A stretch of 31,973 nt of DNA from the NCBI GenBank assembly GCA_910586275.1, contig CAJUIM010000029.1, positions 1 through 31,973 of the forward strand, written 5' to 3'. The DNA comes from an uncultured Lachnospiraceae bacterium (GTDB taxonomy: Bacteria > Bacillota > Clostridia > Lachnospirales > Lachnospiraceae). The translations under genes were made by a program, and so were the position numbers. The notes under the pieces are model-generated. The model made no database searches. It had not been told where the DNA came from and was given only the letters and a program-made list of their open reading frames with translations. Shown here piece after piece: positions 15,427-23,554 of this stretch (the stretch's first letter is position 1; every line of letters starts with the position of its first letter).

Positions 15427-17313
15427 TCAGACAACATCCTCCTGCTTATAATGATAGGTAGGCACAATCTCCTGAATCAAAGGCCGGATATCGCGGCTCT
15501 CGTTCTTGGACTCTTCCTTCAGTTTCTTCAGTTGGGCAAAAAACTGCATTTCATCGATTTCTATCGGCTTCCCCACATGAATCAGCTTGTTTGCCGTTTC
15601 CTTCAGTCCCTCTTCCTCCATCAGCAGTTCTTCATATAACTTTTCCCCCGGCCGCAGCCCTGTAAATTCTATCTTAATATCCTCACCTACCCGGTATCCG
15701 GATAAACGGATCAGATTTTCTGCCAAATCCAAGATTTTCACCGGCTCACCCATATCCAGCACAAAGATTTCCCCGCCTTTTGCATAAGCCCCGGCCTGCA
15801 GCACAAGGGAAACTGCTTCCGGTATCGTCATAAAATAACGGATGATATCCGGATGGGTCACCGTCACCGGCCCGCCTGCCATAATCTGCTTACGGAACAG
15901 AGGAATCACGCTTCCGTTGCTGCCCAATACATTTCCGAACCGCACCGCCACAAACTCCGTCTCATAGTGATTGTTGAAAGTCTGTATGATCATCTCGCAT
16001 ATTCTTTTGCTTGCCCCCATGATATTCGTCGGGTTTACCGCCTTATCCGTTGAAATCAGGACAAACTTCTTTACCCCGTAGAATGCGGCTGCCTGCGCTG
16101 TTTTCCATGTCCCGAACACATTGTTCTTCACCGCCTCGTTAGGACTGTCTTCCATCAGCGGCACATGCTTGTGGGCTGCCGCATGATAGACAATATCCGG
16201 CTGGAATTTTTCGAAAATCCGGTTCATCCGGTTGGTATTGCGGACGGAGGCAATCAAGACAACCATCTTCAGTTCCGGATACTTAGTTTTCAGTTCCTGC
16301 TGGATATCATATACATTGTTCTCATAAATATCTAAAATCACAAGCCGTCGTGGCCGGTGGCTGGCTATCTGCCGGCAAAGCTCACTGCCGATGGAGCCGC
16401 CGCCGCCCGTTACCAACACTGTCTTATTCTGCACATAACCAAGGATAGAATCCAGATCCACACTGATAGGTTCCCTGCCCAGCAAATCCTCCACTTCCAC
16501 ATCCCGCAGCTTGCTTACGTTCACTTCCCCGTTCACCAATTGGTACATACCGGGAAGGGAACGCAGCTTGCAGTTCGTTTCCTTGCAGATTTCCAATATT
16601 TTACGCAATTCCGGCCGGGAAATCGCCGGCATGGCCACAATAATCTCATCTATGCCGTATACATCCGCACATTCAATGATTTTGTCCCGGCCTCCCGCCA
16701 CTTTAATCCCCTGAATATATTTTCCCCATTTCCCCTTATCGTCGTCAATCACACACTTTATGACCATAGTGCTGAAATTACTGTTGACTATTTCCTTAAT
16801 AATTACATTCCCGGCCTCCCCCGCGCCTACCACCATGACGGAAATCACATTTTTCTTATTCTGTATCTTATGTTTCTGGCTGCGCAGGAAACGATAGGAA
16901 AAACGGCTGGCAAATATCATGCATATAAGCACAAACATATAAAGAAAATAATAACTTTGCGGCACCGGCTGCCCCGCCGTCTTAAAAAACTGCAGGCCAA
17001 CGCCGTTGATGATCGCCGATATGACACAGGAAACCACCAAATTCTGCAGTTCCGTCTCCCCTGCAAAAGCCCAAAGGCTGTGGTACAGCCGGAAAAGGTA
17101 GAAAATGCCTAGGGTAAGCAGGATATTGATCGGAAGAAACCGATTAATCGGCATCAGGAAATGTTCCGGTATCATATCCAGATGAAACTCATAGCGGATA
17201 AAGACCGCCATATAGCTTGCAAACACAACACTGATTACGTCATAGATGATTAAGCATGTCCTGCGGTAAAACAATTTTACGTTAAAAGTTTTCTTTTCTT
17301 TCTTATCTTGCAT
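15427..17313 (-). CDS. Membrane-bound UDP-GlcNAc 4,6-dehydratase (PglF/WbpM/CapD type)
   Basis: This 628-residue protein has four N-terminal membrane segments (about 20-145), a first nucleotide-binding domain (VMVVGAGEAGNV, 159-170) and a second, catalytic short-chain dehydrogenase domain with VTGGGGSIGSE (301-311), STDKAVNPTN (421-430) and MGASKR (432-437). These are hallmarks of the PglF/WbpM family, which converts UDP-GlcNAc to the UDP-4-keto-6-deoxy sugar, the first step to bacillosamine-type sugars; the usual catalytic Tyr is Met in this family, as here. The PglE-like aminotransferase directly follows. I chose ATG at 17313 (11-base overlap with the upstream gene, ATGCAAGATAA); a TTG 30 bases earlier is an alternative. 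Substrate stereochemistry is inferred. Confidence 0.9.
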   Translation of the reverse strand: MQDKKEKKTFNVKLFYRRTCLIIYDVISVVFASYMAVFIRYEFHLDMIPEHFLMPINRFLPINILLTLGIFYLFRLYHSLWAFAGETELQNLVVSCVISAIINGVGLQFFKTAGQPVPQSYYFLYMFVLICMIFASRFSYRFLRSQKHKIQNKKNVISVMVVGAGEAGNVIIKEIVNSNFSTMVIKCVIDDDKGKWGKYIQGIKVAGGRDKIIECADVYGIDEIIVAMPAISRPELRKILEICKETNCKLRSLPGMYQLVNGEVNVSKLRDVEVEDLLGREPISVDLDSILGYVQNKTVLVTGGGGSIGSELCRQIASHRPRRLVILDIYENNVYDIQQELKTKYPELKMVVLIASVRNTNRMNRIFEKFQPDIVYHAAAHKHVPLMEDSPNEAVKNNVFGTWKTAQAAAFYGVKKFVLISTDKAVNPTNIMGASKRICEMIIQTFNNHYETEFVAVRFGNVLGSNGSVIPLFRKQIMAGGPVTVTHPDIIRYFMTIPEAVSLVLQAGAYAKGGEIFVLDMGEPVKILDLAENLIRLSGYRVGEDIKIEFTGLRPGEKLYEELLMEEEGLKETANKLIHVGKPIEIDEMQFFAQLKKLKEESKNESRDIRPLIQEIVPTYHYKQEDVV

Positions 17314-20086
17314 CTCTCTCACCGTCTTTTTCACCCATATCAAAAAGCAGCGGTGCCAATACCAGCATCAGTATAAATCCTGCCGGATTACACAGATGGA
17401 ATATCCATTCCACCAAACCAGCCATAGCAACCCCCACCAAGATGGCTGCCGGCATTGCCGCACAAGGCACCCGGTTCCTTCTCCGTCCATAGTATATGCA
17501 GCCCTGTACGAAAGTGGCTGCTCCCACCAGAATAAACACCACGCCCACAATGAGTCCGTGGTCATAGGCTACCTGAAGGTATATATTATGGGCATGGACT
17601 GCCAACGAGCCGTCGGGCAGAATCACATTCATGTCGTCATGCCCGGTCAGGTTCAGTTCCTTCAGATATGCACGGAAAATGTCCATACGCCCGTTTGCAT
17701 ATTCCTCTGTCTTTTCATAGACACTTACATCCGTCTCTTCCGCTTCCGGCTCCGGTTCTTCCTCTTTGGCCGAACCGCCTTCCAACGCTTCTTTCTCCAG
17801 TTCCGCTGCGGCCAAATCGTCTGCGGCCCGCTCTTCTTCCGTCTTAGTCCCTATGATTTCCAGCTTCTGCGATCCGCTTCCTACTGTATTGCCTCCGGCA
17901 TCTGCCATACCGTCCGGATTTGTCTCCCCGCCGGCCGTTTCCGGCATGTTTCCGGGACTTGTGTTCGTACCCGCCGCATCCTCTTCATACATTTCGTCAA
18001 TGCTGCCGTCCCATACCACTTCCCCTTTATTGTTGAACCTCTTTGCCAGATATTTCTGGTATTCCGGGCTTCTTTCATAGGAATACGTCCCGCTTTCCGG
18101 AATATTGAAAACTTTATTGTTAAAAACTTCCGCAAATCTCTTTACGGTTATGAAATACATGGAATCCCATTCCGCCCCTCTCGTAATTACATCCGGAAAT
18201 GCTTCCACCTCATGCCGGAATACATCATTGCATACCGCCGGCAGGATTCTCTGCGCCGTGAAGATCATAGGAAAACACCAAGTCACCGCCAACGCCATGC
18301 TTACCGCCAAAATGGCCGTATTCTGAATCCTCCGCCTTCCCAGTCCCACTGCCGTAAATATAAATACCAGAAGCAGCATCAGCGCAACGGCCAGAAAGCC
18401 CGTCCGGGAAGCCGTGAACAGCAGATAAGTGCCTGCAATCCCTAAAAGCAGCAGATCCGTGCCGAAAGAACGGATGATATTCTTTTCCTCTGCTTTCCGG
18501 TACGCCGCATACCGATCCGTCAGCCGCACCAGCACCGCACATATAACCAAAGCCAAATATACCGCCGTCACCGTCACCGTATGGAAAATAAAAGGATAAC
18601 GCGCATATACCCATGCAAGAAAAGGCCTGCGGGCAAAACAGAACAGCATGCAGCATACAAAGTTCAGCAGCAGCCCGTTACATATATTTTGCAGCAAATG
18701 TTCCTTTTTATCCCAAAACCCGAAACGGATATAGAACAGGGTAAAAGCAACCGCCAATGTCACCGTCCACCATCTTGTATTCCGGAATACCACAAGCAGG
18801 ATAAAAAATATCCCCACCGCTGCCCCATACCACAGGCTAATGCGCGCCATCTTCCTTCTCCGCACAAGCTGCACAAGAATGCTTACCAGCAGAAACCCGC
18901 TCAATATCACCGCCGCAATATGCCAGCGAAGAATCTTCATGTCGTAAGGGTCCATTGCCAGCACATCCACATAAATACTGCAGTACCTATAAGTCACTGC
19001 AGCGGCAATCACCCCGTAAATCAATGTAAACTTATTCCAGATATCCTCTTTTCTGCCCATCACAAGAGCCGCCAGAGCAAAAAATACAATCAGCTGACGT
19101 TCCGCCGCCCGATGATGGATATCATACAAGCCATTCATATAATTGCAGCATGCCCAGACCGCACCCGCAAAAAATAGGGTCTGGAGATAATCTGCCCCGT
19201 TTTTCTTCCATTTCTCGGAAAGAGGCATATAACGCCCTCTGTCCCGCTTCCGGTTCACAAGATAGAACAAAGTAACGCCGGCAATGAGGATCCCTACCGT
19301 ATAGAAGATATTGTCTACCCATTCCCCGCTGAAAAGCCTCCGCACACTGACAAACCAAAATGCGGTAAGAATACCCGCAGCCACTAAGACATTCGCCGTA
19401 GCGCGCACTGCCTGCCCCACCGTAACCAGTCTGTCCTTCTTCGTCAGCCGCACATACAGTTCTGCCGCGGCCACTGCCAAGACCATAAGCAATGCCAAGG
19501 CCGCATCATATTTGAATACCTTGTCCTTACGCAGCGGAACCGTGTAATTATATTCCCCTACAATGTTATAGCCTTCCAGTTCGTCATAGTTGTACACCAG
19601 ACGGCTCACATAAGGAGTTCCTGCATTCTCCGTCTCTTCCAGCCCAAACCATACCCGGCTGCCTTTCACGCCCTGCAGGAAGAAATAATAGTCTTTTGCC
19701 ACTTCCAGGTCTTCATTGATATAAATGGGGCAAAAGCCCGGAATATCAATAAACCGCACATCCACCTGCTGTTCAAACATAATCTGCATATCCGAATCCA
19801 ACATTCGGAACAGAAAATAATTCACTTTCTGGTCAAAATCCCACCCGTTCTGAAAATCCGCCACATACAGATTTATCGTCCCAAGATGGTCATACTGCGC
19901 GACAAAACGCTGCAGCAGATAATCATCCCCCATCACGCCGTCCGTAGAACCCGCCAGCCTCTGATTGCTTACCGAAGGAATCGTTTCTTCCCAAAGCCGC
20001 AGCGGATATATCGTCGCCATCACAATCAGCGACAGCAAAACAATGACACATTGCACCGCTCTGCTCTGTTTTACTACTTTATACAT
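17303..20086 (-). CDS. Wzy/O-antigen-ligase-like polymerase with N-terminal outer domain
   Basis: This 927-residue membrane protein has a membrane anchor (about 13-29), an outer domain of about 160 residues (31-190), then a polytopic part with about a dozen segments. HAHNIYLQVAYDHGLIVG (831-848) near the C-terminus matches the conserved His-containing motif of WaaL/Wzy (O-antigen ligase, PF04932) proteins. Wzy proteins join lipid-linked repeat units; ligases attach glycan to an acceptor. The large outer loop before the motif carries an acidic, low-complexity stretch rich in Glu, Ala, Gly and Thr (about 704-790). It is much longer than usual Wzy proteins (about 400-450 residues). GGAGA lies at normal distance before ATG. 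The end overlaps the next gene by 11 bases. Confidence 0.8.
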   Translation of the reverse strand: MYKVVKQSRAVQCVIVLLSLIVMATIYPLRLWEETIPSVSNQRLAGSTDGVMGDDYLLQRFVAQYDHLGTINLYVADFQNGWDFDQKVNYFLFRMLDSDMQIMFEQQVDVRFIDIPGFCPIYINEDLEVAKDYYFFLQGVKGSRVWFGLEETENAGTPYVSRLVYNYDELEGYNIVGEYNYTVPLRKDKVFKYDAALALLMVLAVAAAELYVRLTKKDRLVTVGQAVRATANVLVAAGILTAFWFVSVRRLFSGEWVDNIFYTVGILIAGVTLFYLVNRKRDRGRYMPLSEKWKKNGADYLQTLFFAGAVWACCNYMNGLYDIHHRAAERQLIVFFALAALVMGRKEDIWNKFTLIYGVIAAAVTYRYCSIYVDVLAMDPYDMKILRWHIAAVILSGFLLVSILVQLVRRRKMARISLWYGAAVGIFFILLVVFRNTRWWTVTLAVAFTLFYIRFGFWDKKEHLLQNICNGLLLNFVCCMLFCFARRPFLAWVYARYPFIFHTVTVTAVYLALVICAVLVRLTDRYAAYRKAEEKNIIRSFGTDLLLLGIAGTYLLFTASRTGFLAVALMLLLVFIFTAVGLGRRRIQNTAILAVSMALAVTWCFPMIFTAQRILPAVCNDVFRHEVEAFPDVITRGAEWDSMYFITVKRFAEVFNNKVFNIPESGTYSYERSPEYQKYLAKRFNNKGEVVWDGSIDEMYEEDAAGTNTSPGNMPETAGGETNPDGMADAGGNTVGSGSQKLEIIGTKTEEERAADDLAAAELEKEALEGGSAKEEEPEPEAEETDVSVYEKTEEYANGRMDIFRAYLKELNLTGHDDMNVILPDGSLAVHAHNIYLQVAYDHGLIVGVVFILVGAATFVQGCIYYGRRRNRVPCAAMPAAILVGVAMAGLVEWIFHLCNPAGFILMLVLAPLLFDMGEKDGERDAR

Positions 20087-20140
20087 ATCGGTTCTCCATT
20101 CTTTTCCATGTTCCGCCCCTCAAGTCAGTATTTCCATGGT

Positions 20141-20169
20141 AGTATAGCACAATTATCCATTGTTTACAA
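20141..20169 (-). promoter_or_regulatory. Internal promoter before the Wzy-like gene
   Basis: A good sigma-A-type promoter sits at the only clearly A+T-rich junction in this part of the locus: -35 TTGTAA (20164-20169), a 17-base spacer, and -10 TATACT (20141-20146) preceded by TGC as an extended -10. The -35 overlaps the last codons of the upstream gene. It would start an mRNA about 45 bases before the Wzy-like start codon and could raise or uncouple expression of the downstream half of the operon. Not tested. Confidence 0.55.
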
Positions 20170-21997
20170 GAACTGCCAATGCCCCCGGCAGCGCAAACCA
20201 CAAAATCAGCACATATCTTGGCAGATATGTGGGACCCAATATTACGGTCAGCCATACAAGCAGCAGCATGGCAAAAGCAAGCAGCAACCCATGCTCTCTT
20301 CTGTAATAAGCATATCCTCCGGCAAAGGCAAATACCCAGAAAAGAAACCCCGGCGAAAACAGCATGGACAATACCGGAATCCTCTGCTGTGCAATTTCCA
20401 GCGACATCTTCCGATACCACTCATCCAGCCAAGGGATTTTTCCCGCCCGTTTCCCCGGTGCTTCCACTTCATAGCCGAAAAAAGAACTGTCCTCATAAGT
20501 AAAAGTAAATACTCCGTTCCCCCGGTACACATCGATCACCGTATCGGGATACCAAAAGCCGTAAGAGGTCATTAGCCATGCGTTCACATAGGTAAAAGGA
20601 TGCTGCCTCCCCACTTCCGCCCATAAGCGGATATACTTTCCCGGATCTGCCGAGAACGCCTCATTGTCAAACCACCTCTTTACGCCGTCCGATACCTTGG
20701 CGGTATAATAGGGCAGCACCTCTTCCGGCAGAATTTCGTACAGATCTTCTTTCTGCTCCCCGCTTAGGCTGTCCCCCTCATAATTCCACACCCTGGCCAG
20801 CTGCTGGATAGGCACAGTCAGCATCTCCTGGCTTCCGGATTCCTGCGCCCCCACCGCCCTTGCCAATCCCCAGGACAGCAGAAGATACATCCCCAGCACC
20901 ATTCCCGACAGTGCCGCCAGACGTCGGCGGAACCCCTTTCCGTAAAAAAGCAGCATTGCCGGAACCAGCACAAGGAACGCATACATTCCGTTATGCCGGA
21001 AACTCATCATAATCAAAGCGCTTCCCACGAAAACCGCCAATTTCTTACGGCTGGAGAAAAAAGCTTCCGGCCGCTTCCCCAGCTCCGTCAAGGATGTCAG
21101 CAGAATCAGCAGCGCACCGCTGAAAATACCGTCCTTGGCCGAGCAGAGCACAAACATCACATTCACCGGGAAAAAAGCAAAATACAATGCACTGCACACA
21201 CGCAGCCATCCACAAACCCCCGCCTCTTTCATATAATCCAATACATAAGCAAACACTGCTGCCAGAAGCAGCATCTGGAACAATGTATATGTCCCGATTC
21301 CCGCATTATAAGAGCCGGTAACCTTATGCACCGCCTGTATGATCCCGCCCAAAAGCAGCACATGCGGCAGCGGATGATGGGTCGTGAACTGCCGGGTCTG
21401 TACCTGCACCAATTCGTCCTGTGCATCATATACAAAAAATCCCGGATATACGGCCAGATACACCGGCAGCCAGCAAAGCAGGAAAAAACATACGGTAACC
21501 GCCGCCCGCGTCTTCCCCGGCAGAATGTCCCATTTTCTCAGGCAGCCCTCCTGCCCTGTCCGTGCCCTTTTCTCCAGCCGCATCCAACCATAGTATACCC
21601 AGAATGTAAGCATTGCCGCCCAAGCCAATGCAGACAGCCACATTGCCCCGTCCCGGAAATTCACATTTTCTTTCCAGTCCAGCTGCACTCCGAAAGCAAT
21701 GCAGAAAGAAAATAAGACGGCCAGCACTGCCGCCGCTGCCAGCCTCCGTCCCATTTCTTTGCCCCTGCCCGATTTCCAAGCTGCCTGCCTTTCCTGCCAT
21801 ACCTCGCCCACTGCATAAAAGCAGAGCAGCCATAGCATCCCGAAAGCCAATACGCTGAACCAGCTATTGCTCACCGCCAAAGCATTTCCTTTTAATCCCA
21901 ACATATACGGCAGCCCGGCCGCTGCCGCCAGAGCCATCCCGCCGGATACTGCCGCTATCCTATGGTTTTCCCGATTATTTCCCTGCTTATTCCGCAT
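20153..21997 (-). CDS. Large multispanning membrane protein, DUF6020-like
   Basis: This protein of about 614 residues has roughly a dozen hydrophobic segments. A central stretch, CWLPVYLAVYPGFFVYDAQD then a Q-T-R-Q-F-T-T-H-H-P-L-P loop, resembles what I recall of DUF6020-type proteins of Firmicutes surface-glycan loci, thought to be GT-C-like; this is from memory and not certain. I chose ATG at 21997, which gives an 11-base overlap with the GNAT-GT2 gene (ATGCGGAATAA), the same form seen at two other junctions here; ATG at 22015 or 22009 is possible. It may be the enzyme that uses the undecaprenyl-phosphate sugar made by its upstream neighbour. Confidence 0.65.
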   Translation of the reverse strand: MRNKQGNNRENHRIAAVSGGMALAAAAGLPYMLGLKGNALAVSNSWFSVLAFGMLWLLCFYAVGEVWQERQAAWKSGRGKEMGRRLAAAAVLAVLFSFCIAFGVQLDWKENVNFRDGAMWLSALAWAAMLTFWVYYGWMRLEKRARTGQEGCLRKWDILPGKTRAAVTVCFFLLCWLPVYLAVYPGFFVYDAQDELVQVQTRQFTTHHPLPHVLLLGGIIQAVHKVTGSYNAGIGTYTLFQMLLLAAVFAYVLDYMKEAGVCGWLRVCSALYFAFFPVNVMFVLCSAKDGIFSGALLILLTSLTELGKRPEAFFSSRKKLAVFVGSALIMMSFRHNGMYAFLVLVPAMLLFYGKGFRRRLAALSGMVLGMYLLLSWGLARAVGAQESGSQEMLTVPIQQLARVWNYEGDSLSGEQKEDLYEILPEEVLPYYTAKVSDGVKRWFDNEAFSADPGKYIRLWAEVGRQHPFTYVNAWLMTSYGFWYPDTVIDVYRGNGVFTFTYEDSSFFGYEVEAPGKRAGKIPWLDEWYRKMSLEIAQQRIPVLSMLFSPGFLFWVFAFAGGYAYYRREHGLLLAFAMLLLVWLTVILGPTYLPRYVLILWFALPGALAVLVNNG

Positions 21998-23471
21998 CGT
22001 CCTGCCCATCTTCATTTACCGTTTCCCGTATTACAAACTGAGGGGAATTATTCATGGCAATATACATCCTGCCCACATATTCCCCTACCAAGCCAAGCAT
22101 CACCATTGTCATGCCGCCCATAAATACAACCGCTGCCATCAAAGAACTGAATCCTACCGGCACATCCGGGTTAAGCAGCCGTTTTATAACCGTATAAATA
22201 CCGTACATAAAGCCCCCTGACGAGCAGGTACAGCCAATGACAGTGGCAATCCGCAGCGGTTTTACGCTGAATGCGGTAAAACCGTTGAACCAAAGCCCCA
22301 GAAGCTTCCCCAACGTATATCCGGAAGTGCCCACTTCCCGTTCCCTGTGATTCACTGTCACATTGCTGATTTTCTTTGTAGTTCTCAGCACCAGGCCGAT
22401 CACATAGGGATAGGCATTCGTATACCTTTTCACCTCTTCCACCACAAACCGCTTGGCGGCAAAATAGCTGGACACATACAAATCCTTCGGTTTCCCCAGC
22501 ATCACCTTCGCCATTTCCTCATTGACCCAGCTGCCAAAGTTCCGGAACATAGAATGCCGCTTATGTTCGTATTTTGCATAAACCACATCGGAACCCTCTT
22601 CGATTCCATGCAGCAGCTTTCCCACCTCATCCGCCGGAGTCTGCCCGTCATCGTCCAGACAGACCACAATGTCTCCGTCCACATGGCGGAAACCGGCCAT
22701 CAGTGCCGCATGCTGCCCGAAATTTCTGGCCAAGCTGATCCCCTTGATTCTTCGGTCCCCCTCTGCCAGTTTCCGGATCGTCCCGTATGTGTCGTCCGGA
22801 GAACAGTCATTTACCAAAACAATCTCATAATCGTAAGGCCTTCCCTCCCCGGCTAACGCTTCCATTGTCGTTTTAATTTCCTCCACTACCTTGGGCAGCG
22901 TAGCTTCCGACCGGTAACAGGGAATCACAAATCCTACCTTCGTCTTCTTTTCCCTTGTAAGTTCCATAAAAAACATATCCTTTTTCTCCCCGTCGGAGCA
23001 TTCCACGGCTTCCAGCACAGCTTCTTTCCGAAAGCCTGCCTGCTCATAGCTTCTCACTGCCGGCCCATTGTCCATAAATGCCCGAAGCACCAGTTTATTC
23101 AGTCCCAGTTCCCCAAAAGCATACTGCACTGCCAGCCGGGCAGTCTCGGAACCGTATCCTTTCCCTATCACATCGTCTTCCCCGATAAAGATACCGTACT
23201 CCGCTTCTTTTTTCACCCGGTCAATGTCCCGGAAATAAACACTCCCCACCGGACGCATATCCGCTTTCTCACAAATGATAAGCTGCACTACCTTGCCGGT
23301 CTCCACCATGGTATCGATCCATTTTTCATGACCAGCCGGCGTAAAAACCTCCCGGTAGATAAAATTTTTCCGGACCCTTTCATTATTTCTCCATTTCACA
23401 ATATTGTCCGTATCGGAACGATTCATCTGCCGCAGCACGACAGCCTGTCCTGTTATCTTTATTTCCTGCAT
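21987..23471 (-). CDS. Two-domain protein: GNAT acetyltransferase fused to GtrB/ArnC-type GT2
   Basis: This 494-residue protein joins two enzymes. Residues 1-172 are a GNAT acetyltransferase of the RimJ/PseH type: VKWRNNERVR (25-34) and the acetyl-CoA loop IGKGYGSETA (102-111). Residues 176-494 are a family 2 glycosyltransferase of the GtrB/ArnC/dolichyl-phosphate-mannose-synthase group: FVIPCYR, NDCSPDD (221-227), metal-binding DDDGQ (273-277), an HREREVGTSGYTLGKL block (375-390) and two C-terminal membrane segments (about 404-428 and 440-466). Such GT2s move a nucleotide sugar onto undecaprenyl phosphate. With rffA nearby, the GNAT half probably N-acetylates the 4-amino sugar before the GT2 half loads it (inference). 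I chose ATG at 23471, where the GNAT fold begins; its ribosome site is rather distant. Bases 23472-23554 hold only a 5-base-stem hairpin (23517-23532). Confidence 0.85.
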   Translation of the reverse strand: MQEIKITGQAVVLRQMNRSDTDNIVKWRNNERVRKNFIYREVFTPAGHEKWIDTMVETGKVVQLIICEKADMRPVGSVYFRDIDRVKKEAEYGIFIGEDDVIGKGYGSETARLAVQYAFGELGLNKLVLRAFMDNGPAVRSYEQAGFRKEAVLEAVECSDGEKKDMFFMELTREKKTKVGFVIPCYRSEATLPKVVEEIKTTMEALAGEGRPYDYEIVLVNDCSPDDTYGTIRKLAEGDRRIKGISLARNFGQHAALMAGFRHVDGDIVVCLDDDGQTPADEVGKLLHGIEEGSDVVYAKYEHKRHSMFRNFGSWVNEEMAKVMLGKPKDLYVSSYFAAKRFVVEEVKRYTNAYPYVIGLVLRTTKKISNVTVNHREREVGTSGYTLGKLLGLWFNGFTAFSVKPLRIATVIGCTCSSGGFMYGIYTVIKRLLNPDVPVGFSSLMAAVVFMGGMTMVMLGLVGEYVGRMYIAMNNSPQFVIRETVNEDGQDDAE

Positions 23472-23554
23472 CGCGTAGCCATACCTTTCCCTTTTCCTCA
23501 GAGACTGTCCGGATGAGGCGCTGAAATGCGCCCTGACATTCCTTCCCCGGAACA

